Positions 1-8,757 of a DNA stretch of 64,000 nucleotides are shown here, in pieces. Both the position numbers and the translations under genes were made by a program. A model generated the notes under the pieces. It was not told the DNA's origin. It made no database searches and saw only the letters and a list, made by a program, of their open reading frames with translations. This stretch comes from an uncultured Alphaproteobacteria bacterium (GTDB taxonomy: Bacteria > Pseudomonadota > Alphaproteobacteria > Methylaequorales > Methylaequoraceae), in assembly GCA_902547955.1 (NCBI GenBank), contig CACCPY010000003.1, forward strand, positions 78,274 to 142,273, read 5' to 3'. Within the stretch, counting starts at the first letter, position 1, and each line of letters begins with the position of its first letter.

Positions 1-1
1 A

Positions 2-295
2 AACCAAAATAAATTTGGTAATGGTTGTTGTATTTTTACTAGCGATGGTCATAGTGCAAGGGCCTTTGCTGAAAAAGCTGAGATTGGTATGGTGGGCATT
101 AATATTCCATTACCAGTTCCTTCCTCATACCATAGCTTTGGAGGATGGAAAGATTCTATTTTCGGAGACCTCAGTATCTACGGTCCTGATGGTGTGAGAT
201 TTTACACACGGAGAAAAACTATTACTCAAAGATGGCCATCAAAAAGCACATCCGAGGGTGTAGACCTATCAATGCCTAATAATTTAAAACAATAA
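2..295 (+). CDS. mmsA: Methylmalonate-semialdehyde dehydrogenase (CoA-acylating), C-terminal part; gene begins before the window
   Basis: Only the last 97 residues are present; the frame is open from base 2 to the TAA at 293-295. The segment reads NGCCIFTSDG, then VGINIPLPVP, FGGWKDSIFGDL and GVRFYTRRKTITQRWP, which is the characteristic C-terminal end of the MmsA branch of the aldehyde dehydrogenase superfamily. MmsA oxidises methylmalonate or malonate semialdehyde to propionyl-CoA or acetyl-CoA in valine, inositol and beta-alanine breakdown. The catalytic Cys and the NAD-binding fold lie upstream of the window. The next gene starts 13 bases later after its own Shine-Dalgarno, so they may be co-transcribed. 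The family call is strong; the exact substrate is not shown by this fragment. Confidence 0.88.
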   Translation, partial: NQNKFGNGCCIFTSDGHSARAFAEKAEIGMVGINIPLPVPSSYHSFGGWKDSIFGDLSIYGPDGVRFYTRRKTITQRWPSKSTSEGVDLSMPNNLKQ

Positions 296-308
296 AAAAG
301 GAGAGAAA

Positions 309-1193
309 ATGAAAAAAATATTTATTCTTATTACTTTACTATCATTTAGTTTTACAAATAAGCTAGTTTTAGCAGATGATCATATGAAAGTTCTTTGGGA
401 AACTGAAAAAATTTTTGAGCTTCCAGAATCAGCGATTTATGATCAAAAAAATGATGTGTTATACATTTCAAATATAACTGATCACCCATTTAATAAAGAC
501 GGGACTGGTTATATCTCTAAAATTGGATTGGATGGAACCATTATTGAAAAAAAATGGATCGAATCGCTTAATGCTCCTAAAGGAATGACAATAAGTAATG
601 ATAAGCTTTATATCGCTGATGTTGATGAGTTAGTTGAAGTAGATATTGCCACCAAGAAAATTACAAATAAATACAAAGGATATGGATCAGTTTGTATGAA
701 CGATGTAACTGCAGACAAATATGGAAACGTTTATGTAGGAGACACTTACACTGACACAATATACAGATTAAATCAATTTGGCCAATTACCAGCTTGGTTT
801 TATAGTCCTCAGCTAGCGCCTAATGGGCTTCATATTGATGATGATGAAGGAAATTTAATTGTCGGAAGCTGGGGTGCAGTTATGGAAGGGTGGGGGACAC
901 CTGAACTTAAAGGTAGTTTAAAAAGTATTAATTTACACACAAAACAGCTTAAAAATTTAGGAAAAAAACAAATTGGAAATCTTGACGGTATTGAATCTGA
1001 TGGTAAAGGAGCTTACCTCGTTACAGACTGGACGGGTGCAAAATTGTATAGAATTAAAAAAAATGGAAAATTTAAAGTTTTAGCTGAAGTGGGTAAAGGA
1101 GCAGCTGATCACGAGGTTATCCTAGAAAAAAATATTGTTATTATTCCGGTAATGGCTGAAGGAAAGGTAATAGCCTTAGAACTTAAAGAATAA
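309..1193 (+). CDS. Secreted SMP-30/gluconolactonase-like beta-propeller protein
   Basis: This 294-residue protein has a signal peptide (Lys at 2-3, hydrophobic 4-20, likely cleavage after VLA near residue 22), so it should be periplasmic. The mature part shows repeated propeller-like strands with LYISNIT, LYIADVDELVEVD and NVYVGDTYTDTIYRL, as in SMP-30/gluconolaconase/LRE and NHL-type six-bladed propellers that hydrolyse lactones or bind small ligands. The start is well set by AAAAAGGAGAGAAA just before the ATG. The stop overlaps the ATG of the AtoE-like transporter (TAATG), which suggests a translationally coupled pair: a periplasmic lactonase or binding protein with a carboxylate transporter. 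The substrate is unknown. Confidence 0.72.
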   Translation: MKKIFILITLLSFSFTNKLVLADDHMKVLWETEKIFELPESAIYDQKNDVLYISNITDHPFNKDGTGYISKIGLDGTIIEKKWIESLNAPKGMTISNDKLYIADVDELVEVDIATKKITNKYKGYGSVCMNDVTADKYGNVYVGDTYTDTIYRLNQFGQLPAWFYSPQLAPNGLHIDDDEGNLIVGSWGAVMEGWGTPELKGSLKSINLHTKQLKNLGKKQIGNLDGIESDGKGAYLVTDWTGAKLYRIKKNGKFKVLAEVGKGAADHEVILEKNIVIIPVMAEGKVIALELKE

Positions 1194-2566
1194 TGTCCTC
1201 AAAAAAGCTCGGATTTTTTAATAATTTATCAAAACCATTTGTTAAATTAGTTGAAAATTTTTATCCAGATGCTTTTATTTTCGTAATTGTCTTGTCTGTA
1301 TTGACTTTTCTCTTAGCTGTTCTCAATACAGACTCTACAATTATAGAAACCTTTGAGGCATGGGGAACGGGTCTTCCAAAACTTTTTACGTTTACAGCAC
1401 AAATTTGTATAATAATGATTACTGCTCATGCGTTAGCTCACACTAAGCCAGTTGAAAATATCTTATCAAAAATAGGTTCGTATCCTGCATCCCAGATACA
1501 AGCATATGCTTTGGTGACATTTATTTCTGGTCTTGCAAGTTTATTTGCATGGTCATTTGGATTGATAGTGGGCGGAATAGTCTCAAAATTTGTAGCTATT
1601 GGATGTGCAAAAAAAAGAATTAAAATTCATTATCCTTTACTAGTTGCATCAGCGTATTCTGGATATGTAATTTGGCATATGGGGTATTCTTCGTCAGCAG
1701 CGTTATTTGTCTCCTCGGCTGACCATTCACTAATTAATAAAATTGGCATAATTCCCGTTACCGATACTATTTTTAATCCGTTTAATATTACAATAGCAAT
1801 TTTTACTCTTCTTATCATTACAATTGTTAATCCTTTAATGAGACCAAACAATGATTCTGAAATCAATGAAATAGACTCTAATGTATTTAGATTTACTGAT
1901 AAAAGTGATAGCGATGATATGAACAAGAAAATTAGAAGTCCTGCACAAGTAATTGAAAATAATAGATTTATTAGTTTTTTTTTGGCAATATCTCTTCTCT
2001 TATTCATTGGTCTTATATTTTATAAAAAAGGTTTTTCGTTAGACCTTAATATTGTTAGTTGGTCTTTTCTAGGAATTGGACTTCTGTTAAGTAATTCGCC
2101 TATTCATTATGTGAAACTTGTTAATAGAGCTTCTATAACAGTCGGTCCAATAATACTGCAATACCCTTTTTATGCAGGCATAATGGGTATAATGGCGGAT
2201 ACAGGACTGATAAATGTTTTAGCAGAAAAAATTTCAAGTATTGCAACAGCAGATACATTAGGATTTTATTCATTTCTATCGGGCGGTTTAGTAAATATGT
2301 TTATTCCATCAGGTGGAGGGCAATGGGCAGTTCAAGGCCCTGTAATGATAGAAGCAGCAAGAAATTTAAGTGTTGAGCCATATGTAATTGTTCTGGGTGT
2401 GGCTTATGGAGATCAATGGACCAATATGATTCAACCTTTTTGGACTATTCCACTTCTAGCTATAGCAGGGCTGCATATGAGACAAATTATGGGCTATACA
2501 TTTGTAATATTCCTAATTACTGGATTGTTATATGGTGGAGCAATGTTATATTTAGGATCTGGATAG
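1193..2566 (+). CDS. AtoE-family short-chain fatty acid transporter
   Basis: This polytopic inner-membrane protein of 457 residues has about ten or more hydrophobic segments. The stretch GGLVNMFIPSGGGQWAVQGP followed by a region with GDQWTNMIQPFW is a hallmark of the AtoE/SCFA_trans family, whose founding member takes up short-chain fatty acids such as acetoacetate or butyrate. The length is normal for the family (about 440-470). It is coupled to the upstream secreted propeller gene by a TAATG overlap and follows mmsA, so transport of a short carboxylate feeding acyl-CoA metabolism is a reasonable inference. The actual substrate cannot be read from the sequence. Confidence 0.85.
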   Translation: MSSKKLGFFNNLSKPFVKLVENFYPDAFIFVIVLSVLTFLLAVLNTDSTIIETFEAWGTGLPKLFTFTAQICIIMITAHALAHTKPVENILSKIGSYPASQIQAYALVTFISGLASLFAWSFGLIVGGIVSKFVAIGCAKKRIKIHYPLLVASAYSGYVIWHMGYSSSAALFVSSADHSLINKIGIIPVTDTIFNPFNITIAIFTLLIITIVNPLMRPNNDSEINEIDSNVFRFTDKSDSDDMNKKIRSPAQVIENNRFISFFLAISLLLFIGLIFYKKGFSLDLNIVSWSFLGIGLLLSNSPIHYVKLVNRASITVGPIILQYPFYAGIMGIMADTGLINVLAEKISSIATADTLGFYSFLSGGLVNMFIPSGGGQWAVQGPVMIEAARNLSVEPYVIVLGVAYGDQWTNMIQPFWTIPLLAIAGLHMRQIMGYTFVIFLITGLLYGGAMLYLGSG

Positions 2567-2644
2567 TTGATTAAAACAAACTTATCCAATTCTAAAAAAA
2601 ATTGCCAATATATGTTTAATAGCGGGTGCTTTTTATTGTCTTTT

Positions 2645-4360
2645 TTAATTAATATTTAATTTTTTTACCTCTATGAAAGGTTTTAGGCCTAAATCCTTTT
2701 TTTCTTTTTCCCATAATATTATAATCTCTCCTTTGAGATCATTCTTCTCCCCAGACACTAAAATATCATTTTTCTTTAAATCGAAATTTTTTAGATTGTC
2801 TACATTTATAAAATTTTCGGTAAATGGCTTAAACTCATAAAAACTTTTTCCCTTTGTTAAATTAATAGACATAGAATAGTTACATAAATCTGGAAGAAAA
2901 GTTCTATAACAAACAATTCTTTGATTATTATTAATTGCGTTTTCTAAAATTTGATCAACTTTAATTTTAATATTTTCAGTTTCTGCCAATCTATGAGCTT
3001 TTTTAAAATATTCTGAATAATTAATTACTGGAATTAAAAGTATAAAAAGAGTTAAAACTTTTGAAGAAAACTTATTAACTTTTAAAAAACAAAAAAGAAT
3101 AATTGCAATATTTGAAGTTTGAAAAAATCTATTAAAAAAATATCCATCATTTATGGCATTTTTAGCAAATTGGTCTTGAACAAGGATTAAGTTAATAAAA
3201 ATCACTAAAGATATAAATAAATATAACCTTCTTTGTTTTAAATCATAAAAAATAAAAAATATGGAAAATAAAAAAATTAAAGAAATAACGTAATTATTCA
3301 CAGACATTTCAAAAAAATTGATAAAAAACTTGAAATCGATAATGGATTCATTGTTTATCAAGCCCTTTGTAAGATCTACCCTAGAAAAAATATTTAAAAA
3401 AAATGACCTAAACCAGCCAAATGATAAAATATTAGCGCCTAAAAACCATCCAAGAATTATTGGAAAAAAAAAGTATTTAAAATTTATAAAAAGTTTTTCA
3501 TATTTTTTTTGAATATAAAATAATAATAATGAAAATAAAAAAGAAAATATTAATACATTTAATTCTCCAAGGTAGTAATAAAAATAGTTTCCCTCTTTCA
3601 ATTTATACATTGATAGCAAGAATAAAAAAGATCTAAAGAAAAAATAAAAAAATGATAATAAAAAAATAAAAAATGAGAGTTCTTCAAACTTATTTAATGT
3701 AAAATTTTTATTTTTCCAATTTTTAAGATATTCAAGATTTGTTATTAGGGTTATTATCAAAACAAAAATAATAATAATATTTATAAAACTTATATTTAGC
3801 AAAAAACCCAAATTTATTAGTGAAAGTTTAATGGAAAAAGAAGAAAAACTTTTAAAATTTAAGATTACATATATTGAAAAAACCGCCGGTAAAGAAGAAA
3901 TTCCATAACTTAAATATCCAGAAGGAGCATACATTGATAGAAAAACTGTTGCAGGAAAACTAACTGAAAGTAATGATAAAATAAAAATTTTATAACTTTC
4001 TAGTCTAATTTCTTTATTTAATTCAACAACAACATACGATGTTAATAAAAGAAAAATTAAATTACTAAAAAAAATAAGATCTAAATATTGTTTAAAAGTT
4101 TCAAAAGAGATTTCATTTAAAGAAAAGAAAATAATTGATAATAACGTATTGAAGTTTTGTGGGTGATGATTGACTACATTGTGAATCGAAAATATATCTT
4201 GATAAAAGAATGTTAAACCACTTGAAAAAAAAATTGCAACAGTTTCAGCACTAAAGAAGTCAAACTGACCTCTGTTTAGAACTGCTTTGTCAATTATACT
4301 TATAATTAAAAAAGGAAGAGTGAATGATAAAAGGTCAAGAAAACGGGCTTTATTATTCAC
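2645..4360 (-). CDS. Large polytopic membrane protein, GT-C glycosyltransferase-like; function unknown
   Basis: The protein has 571 residues, at least ten strongly hydrophobic segments and a soluble C-terminal tail of about 110 residues. A loop after the first helix carries Asp and His residues (RGQFDFFSAETV, HNVVNHHPQNF), an arrangement seen in GT-C fold enzymes that use polyprenyl-phosphate sugars outside the membrane. No signature allows a firm family call. It lies at the edge of the glycan cluster, next to a radical SAM gene on the same strand and near a polyprenyl-phosphate glycosyltransferase (7774). A role in transferring or polymerising a lipid-linked sugar is inference; it could equally be a flippase or polymerase. 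Confidence 0.55.
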   Translation of the reverse strand: MNNKARFLDLLSFTLPFLIISIIDKAVLNRGQFDFFSAETVAIFFSSGLTFFYQDIFSIHNVVNHHPQNFNTLLSIIFFSLNEISFETFKQYLDLIFFSNLIFLLLTSYVVVELNKEIRLESYKIFILSLLSVSFPATVFLSMYAPSGYLSYGISSLPAVFSIYVILNFKSFSSFSIKLSLINLGFLLNISFINIIIIFVLIITLITNLEYLKNWKNKNFTLNKFEELSFFIFLLSFFYFFFRSFLFLLSMYKLKEGNYFYYYLGELNVLIFSFLFSLLLFYIQKKYEKLFINFKYFFFPIILGWFLGANILSFGWFRSFFLNIFSRVDLTKGLINNESIIDFKFFINFFEMSVNNYVISLIFLFSIFFIFYDLKQRRLYLFISLVIFINLILVQDQFAKNAINDGYFFNRFFQTSNIAIILFCFLKVNKFSSKVLTLFILLIPVINYSEYFKKAHRLAETENIKIKVDQILENAINNNQRIVCYRTFLPDLCNYSMSINLTKGKSFYEFKPFTENFINVDNLKNFDLKKNDILVSGEKNDLKGEIIILWEKEKKDLGLKPFIEVKKLNIN

Positions 4361-4415
4361 AAAACTATGGTTTAGAAATAATGTTTTTTAAATGAAACGA
4401 AATTAATTAACTACA

Positions 4416-5984
4416 TTAATACCTTGCACCAGCTTTAGACTTCTTAAATCTATTAATGAAGAAGTACATAAAACCTGAAAAATAGTACCTAAAAACTCTT
4501 CCAAACGGTACATAAAGTAAACTACGTAAACTGTTAAATACAACTTTTGGTCTTAGATAAAATTTTCTCATCGCAAGTTGTGCCATACTTTCTAGTTCCT
4601 CTCTAGTTCTACCATTTGGAACCCAAACAGCAGAATGTTCAGATAATAGATTATTTTTATAATTTCCTGAATTATCAAATTTTCCATATTTTTGTGCATC
4701 AAACCACAACTCTGTTCCAGGGTATGGTTCAGTAATTGGGAATACTGCGTAATCTAACTTACTATCAATAGCAAAGTTAATAGTTTTAAGGGTTTGTTTT
4801 TTTGTTTCCGTTGGTAAACCAAGCATAAAAGAAGACATTGTTTGAATGCCATATTTTTTTGCAAGTTGAATTCCTTTTAAATTTGTTTCAACTTTTAAAT
4901 CTTTTTTTATTATTTCAAGTAAATCGTCATCTCCAGATTCACCTCCATAAGTAATTAAATAACAACCTGCTTTCTTCATTTTCTGAAGTATTTCCTCGTC
5001 TACACAGTTTGTTCTTGTAAAGCACATCCATTGAATTTTCCAACCTTTATCTAATATTGCATCACAAAACTCATTGACCCTTTTTCTATTTGCAGTAAAA
5101 ATATCATCATAAAATTGAAAGCTGGTATAACCCCTGTCAATATACAACTGGAGATCTTTTATAATTCTATCAGTGGTGTGATATCTGAAGCTTCTTCCAA
5201 AGGTTAACTTTGTTTCACAAAAAGTACATTTAAACGGACATCCTCTGGAAGTTAAAAAATGAGCCACTTTCTTTCCTCTTATATGGACTGGAGGGTAATA
5301 TTTTTCTAAATCATAAAGGTCTAGGGCAGGGGAGGGAAAAATATCTAGGTTTTCTACTAAACCTTCCCTTTCATTTTTTACAATATTTCCTTGCTTAGAT
5401 CTAAACCAAATACCTTTCACATTCTTCAATGCATCATCTCTGTCTGATCCTGAAAGGTCAGTTGTATTCATAACATTCCTGATAATTATTTCACCCTCAG
5501 ATAAAACAACAATATCTAAATCCTTGCACAAAAAAGCTTCATCTGGGAAAATAGTTACCTGGGGACCACCAAGAATGGTGGTAATATTTTTATCTATTTT
5601 CTTAGCTAATGAGCAAACAGCAGCACATCTTTTCATATTAGTTATATACGCTGTCATTCCTATAACATCTGGTTTTATTCTATTAATATCGTAACTGACA
5701 TCTTCAAGACTTGATCTGTTGATTTCGTAATCAATAATTTCAACATTGTGACCTTGATCTTTTAATGAGGATGCAATGTAGGCTAAACCAAGCATTGGAA
5801 GCTCACCTGCAGCTGCAGATAGTCTGCCATAGCTTTCCTCTACCGTTCCTGGCGGAACGATTAAAAGTACCTTTTTAGGCTTTGAAAGTAAGTCTGGGAG
5901 CTTATTCAGGTCTTTGTCAGGCTTTATAGCTCTGATAAGCTTGGCTTTACTCGCTTCTGCATCAAATTCGTTAAACGATTCCAT
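4416..5984 (-). CDS. B12-binding-domain radical SAM protein
   Basis: The N-terminal part has a cobalamin-binding-like Rossmann region (VLLIVPPG, then ELPMLGLAYIASSLKDQGH and DYEINRSS, ILGGPQVTIFP). It is followed by a radical SAM core with CPFKCTFC, the CxxxCxxC 4Fe-4S ligand motif. This layout matches the BchE-like class of B12-dependent radical SAM enzymes, which methylate or rearrange lipids, sugars or tetrapyrroles. A TTG start at 6014 would add ten residues; I prefer the ATG at 5984 (522 residues), though neither has a clear Shine-Dalgarno. It is divergent from the toroid-domain gene at 6081, with a shared upstream region, and probably acts in the glycan or lipid pathway. The substrate is unknown. 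Confidence 0.82.
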   Translation of the reverse strand: MESFNEFDAEASKAKLIRAIKPDKDLNKLPDLLSKPKKVLLIVPPGTVEESYGRLSAAAGELPMLGLAYIASSLKDQGHNVEIIDYEINRSSLEDVSYDINRIKPDVIGMTAYITNMKRCAAVCSLAKKIDKNITTILGGPQVTIFPDEAFLCKDLDIVVLSEGEIIIRNVMNTTDLSGSDRDDALKNVKGIWFRSKQGNIVKNEREGLVENLDIFPSPALDLYDLEKYYPPVHIRGKKVAHFLTSRGCPFKCTFCETKLTFGRSFRYHTTDRIIKDLQLYIDRGYTSFQFYDDIFTANRKRVNEFCDAILDKGWKIQWMCFTRTNCVDEEILQKMKKAGCYLITYGGESGDDDLLEIIKKDLKVETNLKGIQLAKKYGIQTMSSFMLGLPTETKKQTLKTINFAIDSKLDYAVFPITEPYPGTELWFDAQKYGKFDNSGNYKNNLLSEHSAVWVPNGRTREELESMAQLAMRKFYLRPKVVFNSLRSLLYVPFGRVFRYYFSGFMYFFINRFKKSKAGARY

Positions 5985-6080
5985 AAAAGTTATATAACAC
6001 AAACCTATCCGCAAAGCAAACTTTTAGGGGTAAATTTTAAAAACGAAAAGCTTGCATTTACACTGAAAAAAAAGCTAAAA
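5985..6080. promoter_or_regulatory. Divergent intergenic region between radical SAM gene and glycan operon
   Basis: About 96 bases separate two divergent starts (ATG at 5984 on the minus strand, ATG at 6081 on the plus strand). The stretch is A+T-rich, and both promoters must lie here or inside the neighbouring coding ends. No operator repeat or riboswitch-like fold was recognised. The assignment rests on gene geometry only. Confidence 0.4.
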
Positions 6081-7790
6081 ATGATATTATTCAATCAAAT
6101 AAAATACTTTTTAATTAAAATGAAACTTAATGATCTAAATTACCAAGCTGAATTTGTAATAAATTCAGTTCCAAGAGTTCAAAGTTTTCAAGATAAAGAT
6201 TTAATATCTCCAAGCTTTGGAAGTTTTTGTTATAATTTTTGGAGAGACAAAACTTCAGACTTTTCTGATGCTAGATTTCAAGAAGTTGGAGCTACTATGG
6301 GCTTACTAATGTTGAAGGATTTTGATAAATATAGAAAAAATTCAGAGTATTTAAAAATTGATAAATTACGAAATTCTTTTTTTTCTTCACTAATTTTTCT
6401 AAAAAAAATTCAGAATAAAAATGGTAGTTTTGATGAATGGTACAAAGGCGAAAATGGTTTCGCAGCAACAGTTTTTAACTTGATTGCTTACGGTTTAACA
6501 GGGAATTTTTTAAAAGGAAAGTTAAATAATAATGAAAGAGATTTGTTAAATGAAATAATTGTCAAAGCTTCAAACTGGTTAATTCAAAAAAATGATCTTG
6601 TGAAAACCAATCACCAAGTTGCAGCCTCTGCAGCACTAATCTTAGCTTATAAATTTACAAGAAATCTAAAGTATAAAGAAGTAGCTAAAGAAAAAATGAA
6701 TTTAGCAATTAAACAACAAACTAGAGAAGGTTGGTTTCCTGAAGTAGGGGGGATGGATCTGGGTTATTGTTCCGTTCTACTAGATTACGCTATGATTTAT
6801 CATTTTTTCTCTAACGATAATAAAGTTTTAAAGCCTATGAAAAAATTATTTAATTTTATGAAATACTTAATACAACCTGACCTTAAAATATCAAAAGAAA
6901 TGGGACTTTGTTTAAACCCCTATTTAAGTAGAACTGGAATAGCACTATTATCGCAGTTTGATAATGATGCTCTGTTTTTTTTTAAATCAATTCAGTCCAA
7001 CAGTCCAGAGTATTCTGGTATATCTCCTTTTTTATCTGATGACTTAAGACTAGCTAGATGGTCATATCTTCCAATTTTAAATTTTATTTTAATAAAAAAG
7101 CTAAAATTTAATAATTCCAAAAAATCTTTGTCTATCCAAAATGGATGGAAAATCTTTATGGAAGCAAAAGTTTGTAGATATTATTCTAAAAATACAAATA
7201 TTTTCTTTAGTGCTGCTGGTGGTGGAATGACAAAAATTTATTTAAAAAAAAAATTAATTTTAGAGGATCAAGGTTATAATTTTAAATACAAAAATAAAAA
7301 TTACTCACACAATGGCTATGATAGAAATAGATATTTAAAAATCAATGAAGAAAACATTGAATTCTTGACAAATTTTGGTGAAGCAAAATATTATAATTTT
7401 AATTTTCTCAGTAAAATAATTCTTAGAATAGTTTGTTTAATTCCATATCTATCCTCATTAGTAAGATCTATAGTAGATTTCATAAGAATTAAAAAACAAA
7501 CAGCTCTAAATCAATCAAATGCACCACTAGCAAATAAAAGTAAAAGAAAAATTTTAAAAAGAGAGATCAGTTTTCAAGATAATGAAATAAAAATTAAAGA
7601 CATTGTAAAGCTTCCATTTCAAATAGATATTGATAGCATAAACCAAATTTTATACACAAGCTTAAAAAAGAAAATCAAAGTCTTTATTAAAGAAAAGACT
7701 TTTAAAAATGAAATTTTAATTACAAAATATATCAACCTAAAAAATAATTTTATGAAATTAGAGTTTGAGAATAATGTTAAAAAAAAATAA
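6081..7790 (+). CDS. Alpha/alpha-toroid plus beta-domain protein, polysaccharide-lyase/heparinase-like; function uncertain
   Basis: The 569-residue protein has an N-terminal helical half of about 340 residues. Paired-helix blocks such as KNGSFDEWYKGENGFAATVF and EGWFPEVGGMDLGYCSVLLD resemble the repeats of (alpha/alpha)6 toroid enzymes. The second half (FFSAAGGGMTKIYLK, then several strands and a basic linker) looks like a C-terminal beta domain. That combination is seen in heparinase II/III-like and other polysaccharide lyases or hydrolases, but I cannot identify catalytic residues. There is no clear signal peptide, so it may act in the cytoplasm. It is the first gene of a tight plus-strand operon with the glycosyltransferase, which starts inside its 3' end. 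Confidence 0.5.
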   Translation: MILFNQIKYFLIKMKLNDLNYQAEFVINSVPRVQSFQDKDLISPSFGSFCYNFWRDKTSDFSDARFQEVGATMGLLMLKDFDKYRKNSEYLKIDKLRNSFFSSLIFLKKIQNKNGSFDEWYKGENGFAATVFNLIAYGLTGNFLKGKLNNNERDLLNEIIVKASNWLIQKNDLVKTNHQVAASAALILAYKFTRNLKYKEVAKEKMNLAIKQQTREGWFPEVGGMDLGYCSVLLDYAMIYHFFSNDNKVLKPMKKLFNFMKYLIQPDLKISKEMGLCLNPYLSRTGIALLSQFDNDALFFFKSIQSNSPEYSGISPFLSDDLRLARWSYLPILNFILIKKLKFNNSKKSLSIQNGWKIFMEAKVCRYYSKNTNIFFSAAGGGMTKIYLKKKLILEDQGYNFKYKNKNYSHNGYDRNRYLKINEENIEFLTNFGEAKYYNFNFLSKIILRIVCLIPYLSSLVRSIVDFIRIKKQTALNQSNAPLANKSKRKILKREISFQDNEIKIKDIVKLPFQIDIDSINQILYTSLKKKIKVFIKEKTFKNEILITKYINLKNNFMKLEFENNVKKK

Positions 7791-8757
7791 AAGGATAAAA
7801 TTTTCTTACGTAATCCCTGTATATAATGAAGAAAATAATATAGAACCGTTGATCAGAGAATTACTTAACTCTTTAAAACCTTATCTTAAAAAAATTAATT
7901 ATGAAATAATATTTATTGATGACGGCTCAACTGACAATACAATTAAAAAATTAGAAAAAGTTAAAAAAGAAAATAAAAATTTAAAAATAATTAGACTAGG
8001 AATGAATTACGGTAAATCAATGGCTTTATCTGCAGGCTTTCATTGTTCGAATGGTGATATAATTGTTACAATTGACGGTGATCTTCAAGACAACCCAGCT
8101 GATGTTTTTAGATTGTATGAAAAACTTAATAAGGGATTCGACATGGTTGTTGGATCAAGAATTAAAAGAAAAGATATATTCTTTAAAAAAATTGGATCTA
8201 AGGTTTTTAATTTTTTTATAAAAAAAATTACAAAACTGTCAATTGATGATGTTAATTGTGGACTTAAAGTATTTAAAAAAAATGTATTAAACCATATAAC
8301 AGTATACGGTCAATTTCACAGATATATTCCTGTTCTAACAAAATTAAATGGATTTAAAGTAGGAGAGGTAAAAACTGTAAATAGACAGAGATTTAGCGGC
8401 GTTTCAAAATATAAAACATTTAGGTATGAAAGTATATTTGATCTTTTATCTATATTATTTCTCAATAAATTTTCCTTTAATCCATTACATTTTTTTGGAA
8501 AAATAAGTCTTTTTTTTCTAATTCCATCGACTTTAATTATCATATATCTAGTTTTCAAACATTTACTATCAACATTTGGGTTAATAGAGTCATTTCAATT
8601 AGTTACAAGACCTCTTTTTTCATTGAGCTTAACTGTTCTCCTAATTGGTATATTAATAATTTTAACTGGCATTATATGCGATTTTATTTTACATCAACAA
8701 CTTAAGGATAAGCTCAAAGATAAAATTAAAAATATTTCGAAAGATATTGATAAGTAA
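7774..8757 (+). CDS. Polyprenyl-phosphate glycosyltransferase, GT2 (DPMS/GtrB-like)
   Basis: The N-terminal GT-A domain has SYVIPVYNEENN, FIDDGSTDNT and a DGDLQDNP motif, which is the D-x-D-containing signature of dolichyl/undecaprenyl-phosphate sugar transferases such as DPMS, GtrB and ArnC. Two hydrophobic segments near residues 240-265 and 285-310 anchor it in the inner membrane. Such enzymes load a sugar from a nucleotide donor onto undecaprenyl phosphate. I take the ATG at 7774 (327 residues) over an upstream in-frame TTG at 7765. The start lies inside the preceding gene and the stop overlaps the next ATG (TAATG), so translation is probably coupled along the operon. Confidence 0.9.
   Translation: MLKKNKRIKFSYVIPVYNEENNIEPLIRELLNSLKPYLKKINYEIIFIDDGSTDNTIKKLEKVKKENKNLKIIRLGMNYGKSMALSAGFHCSNGDIIVTIDGDLQDNPADVFRLYEKLNKGFDMVVGSRIKRKDIFFKKIGSKVFNFFIKKITKLSIDDVNCGLKVFKKNVLNHITVYGQFHRYIPVLTKLNGFKVGEVKTVNRQRFSGVSKYKTFRYESIFDLLSILFLNKFSFNPLHFFGKISLFFLIPSTLIIIYLVFKHLLSTFGLIESFQLVTRPLFSLSLTVLLIGILIILTGIICDFILHQQLKDKLKDKIKNISKDIDK

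Noticed and set aside
1630..2007. Open frame on the minus strand inside the AtoE-like transporter gene
   Set aside because: It lies wholly inside a well-supported transporter gene and shows no family match; it is a shadow of the coding sequence.
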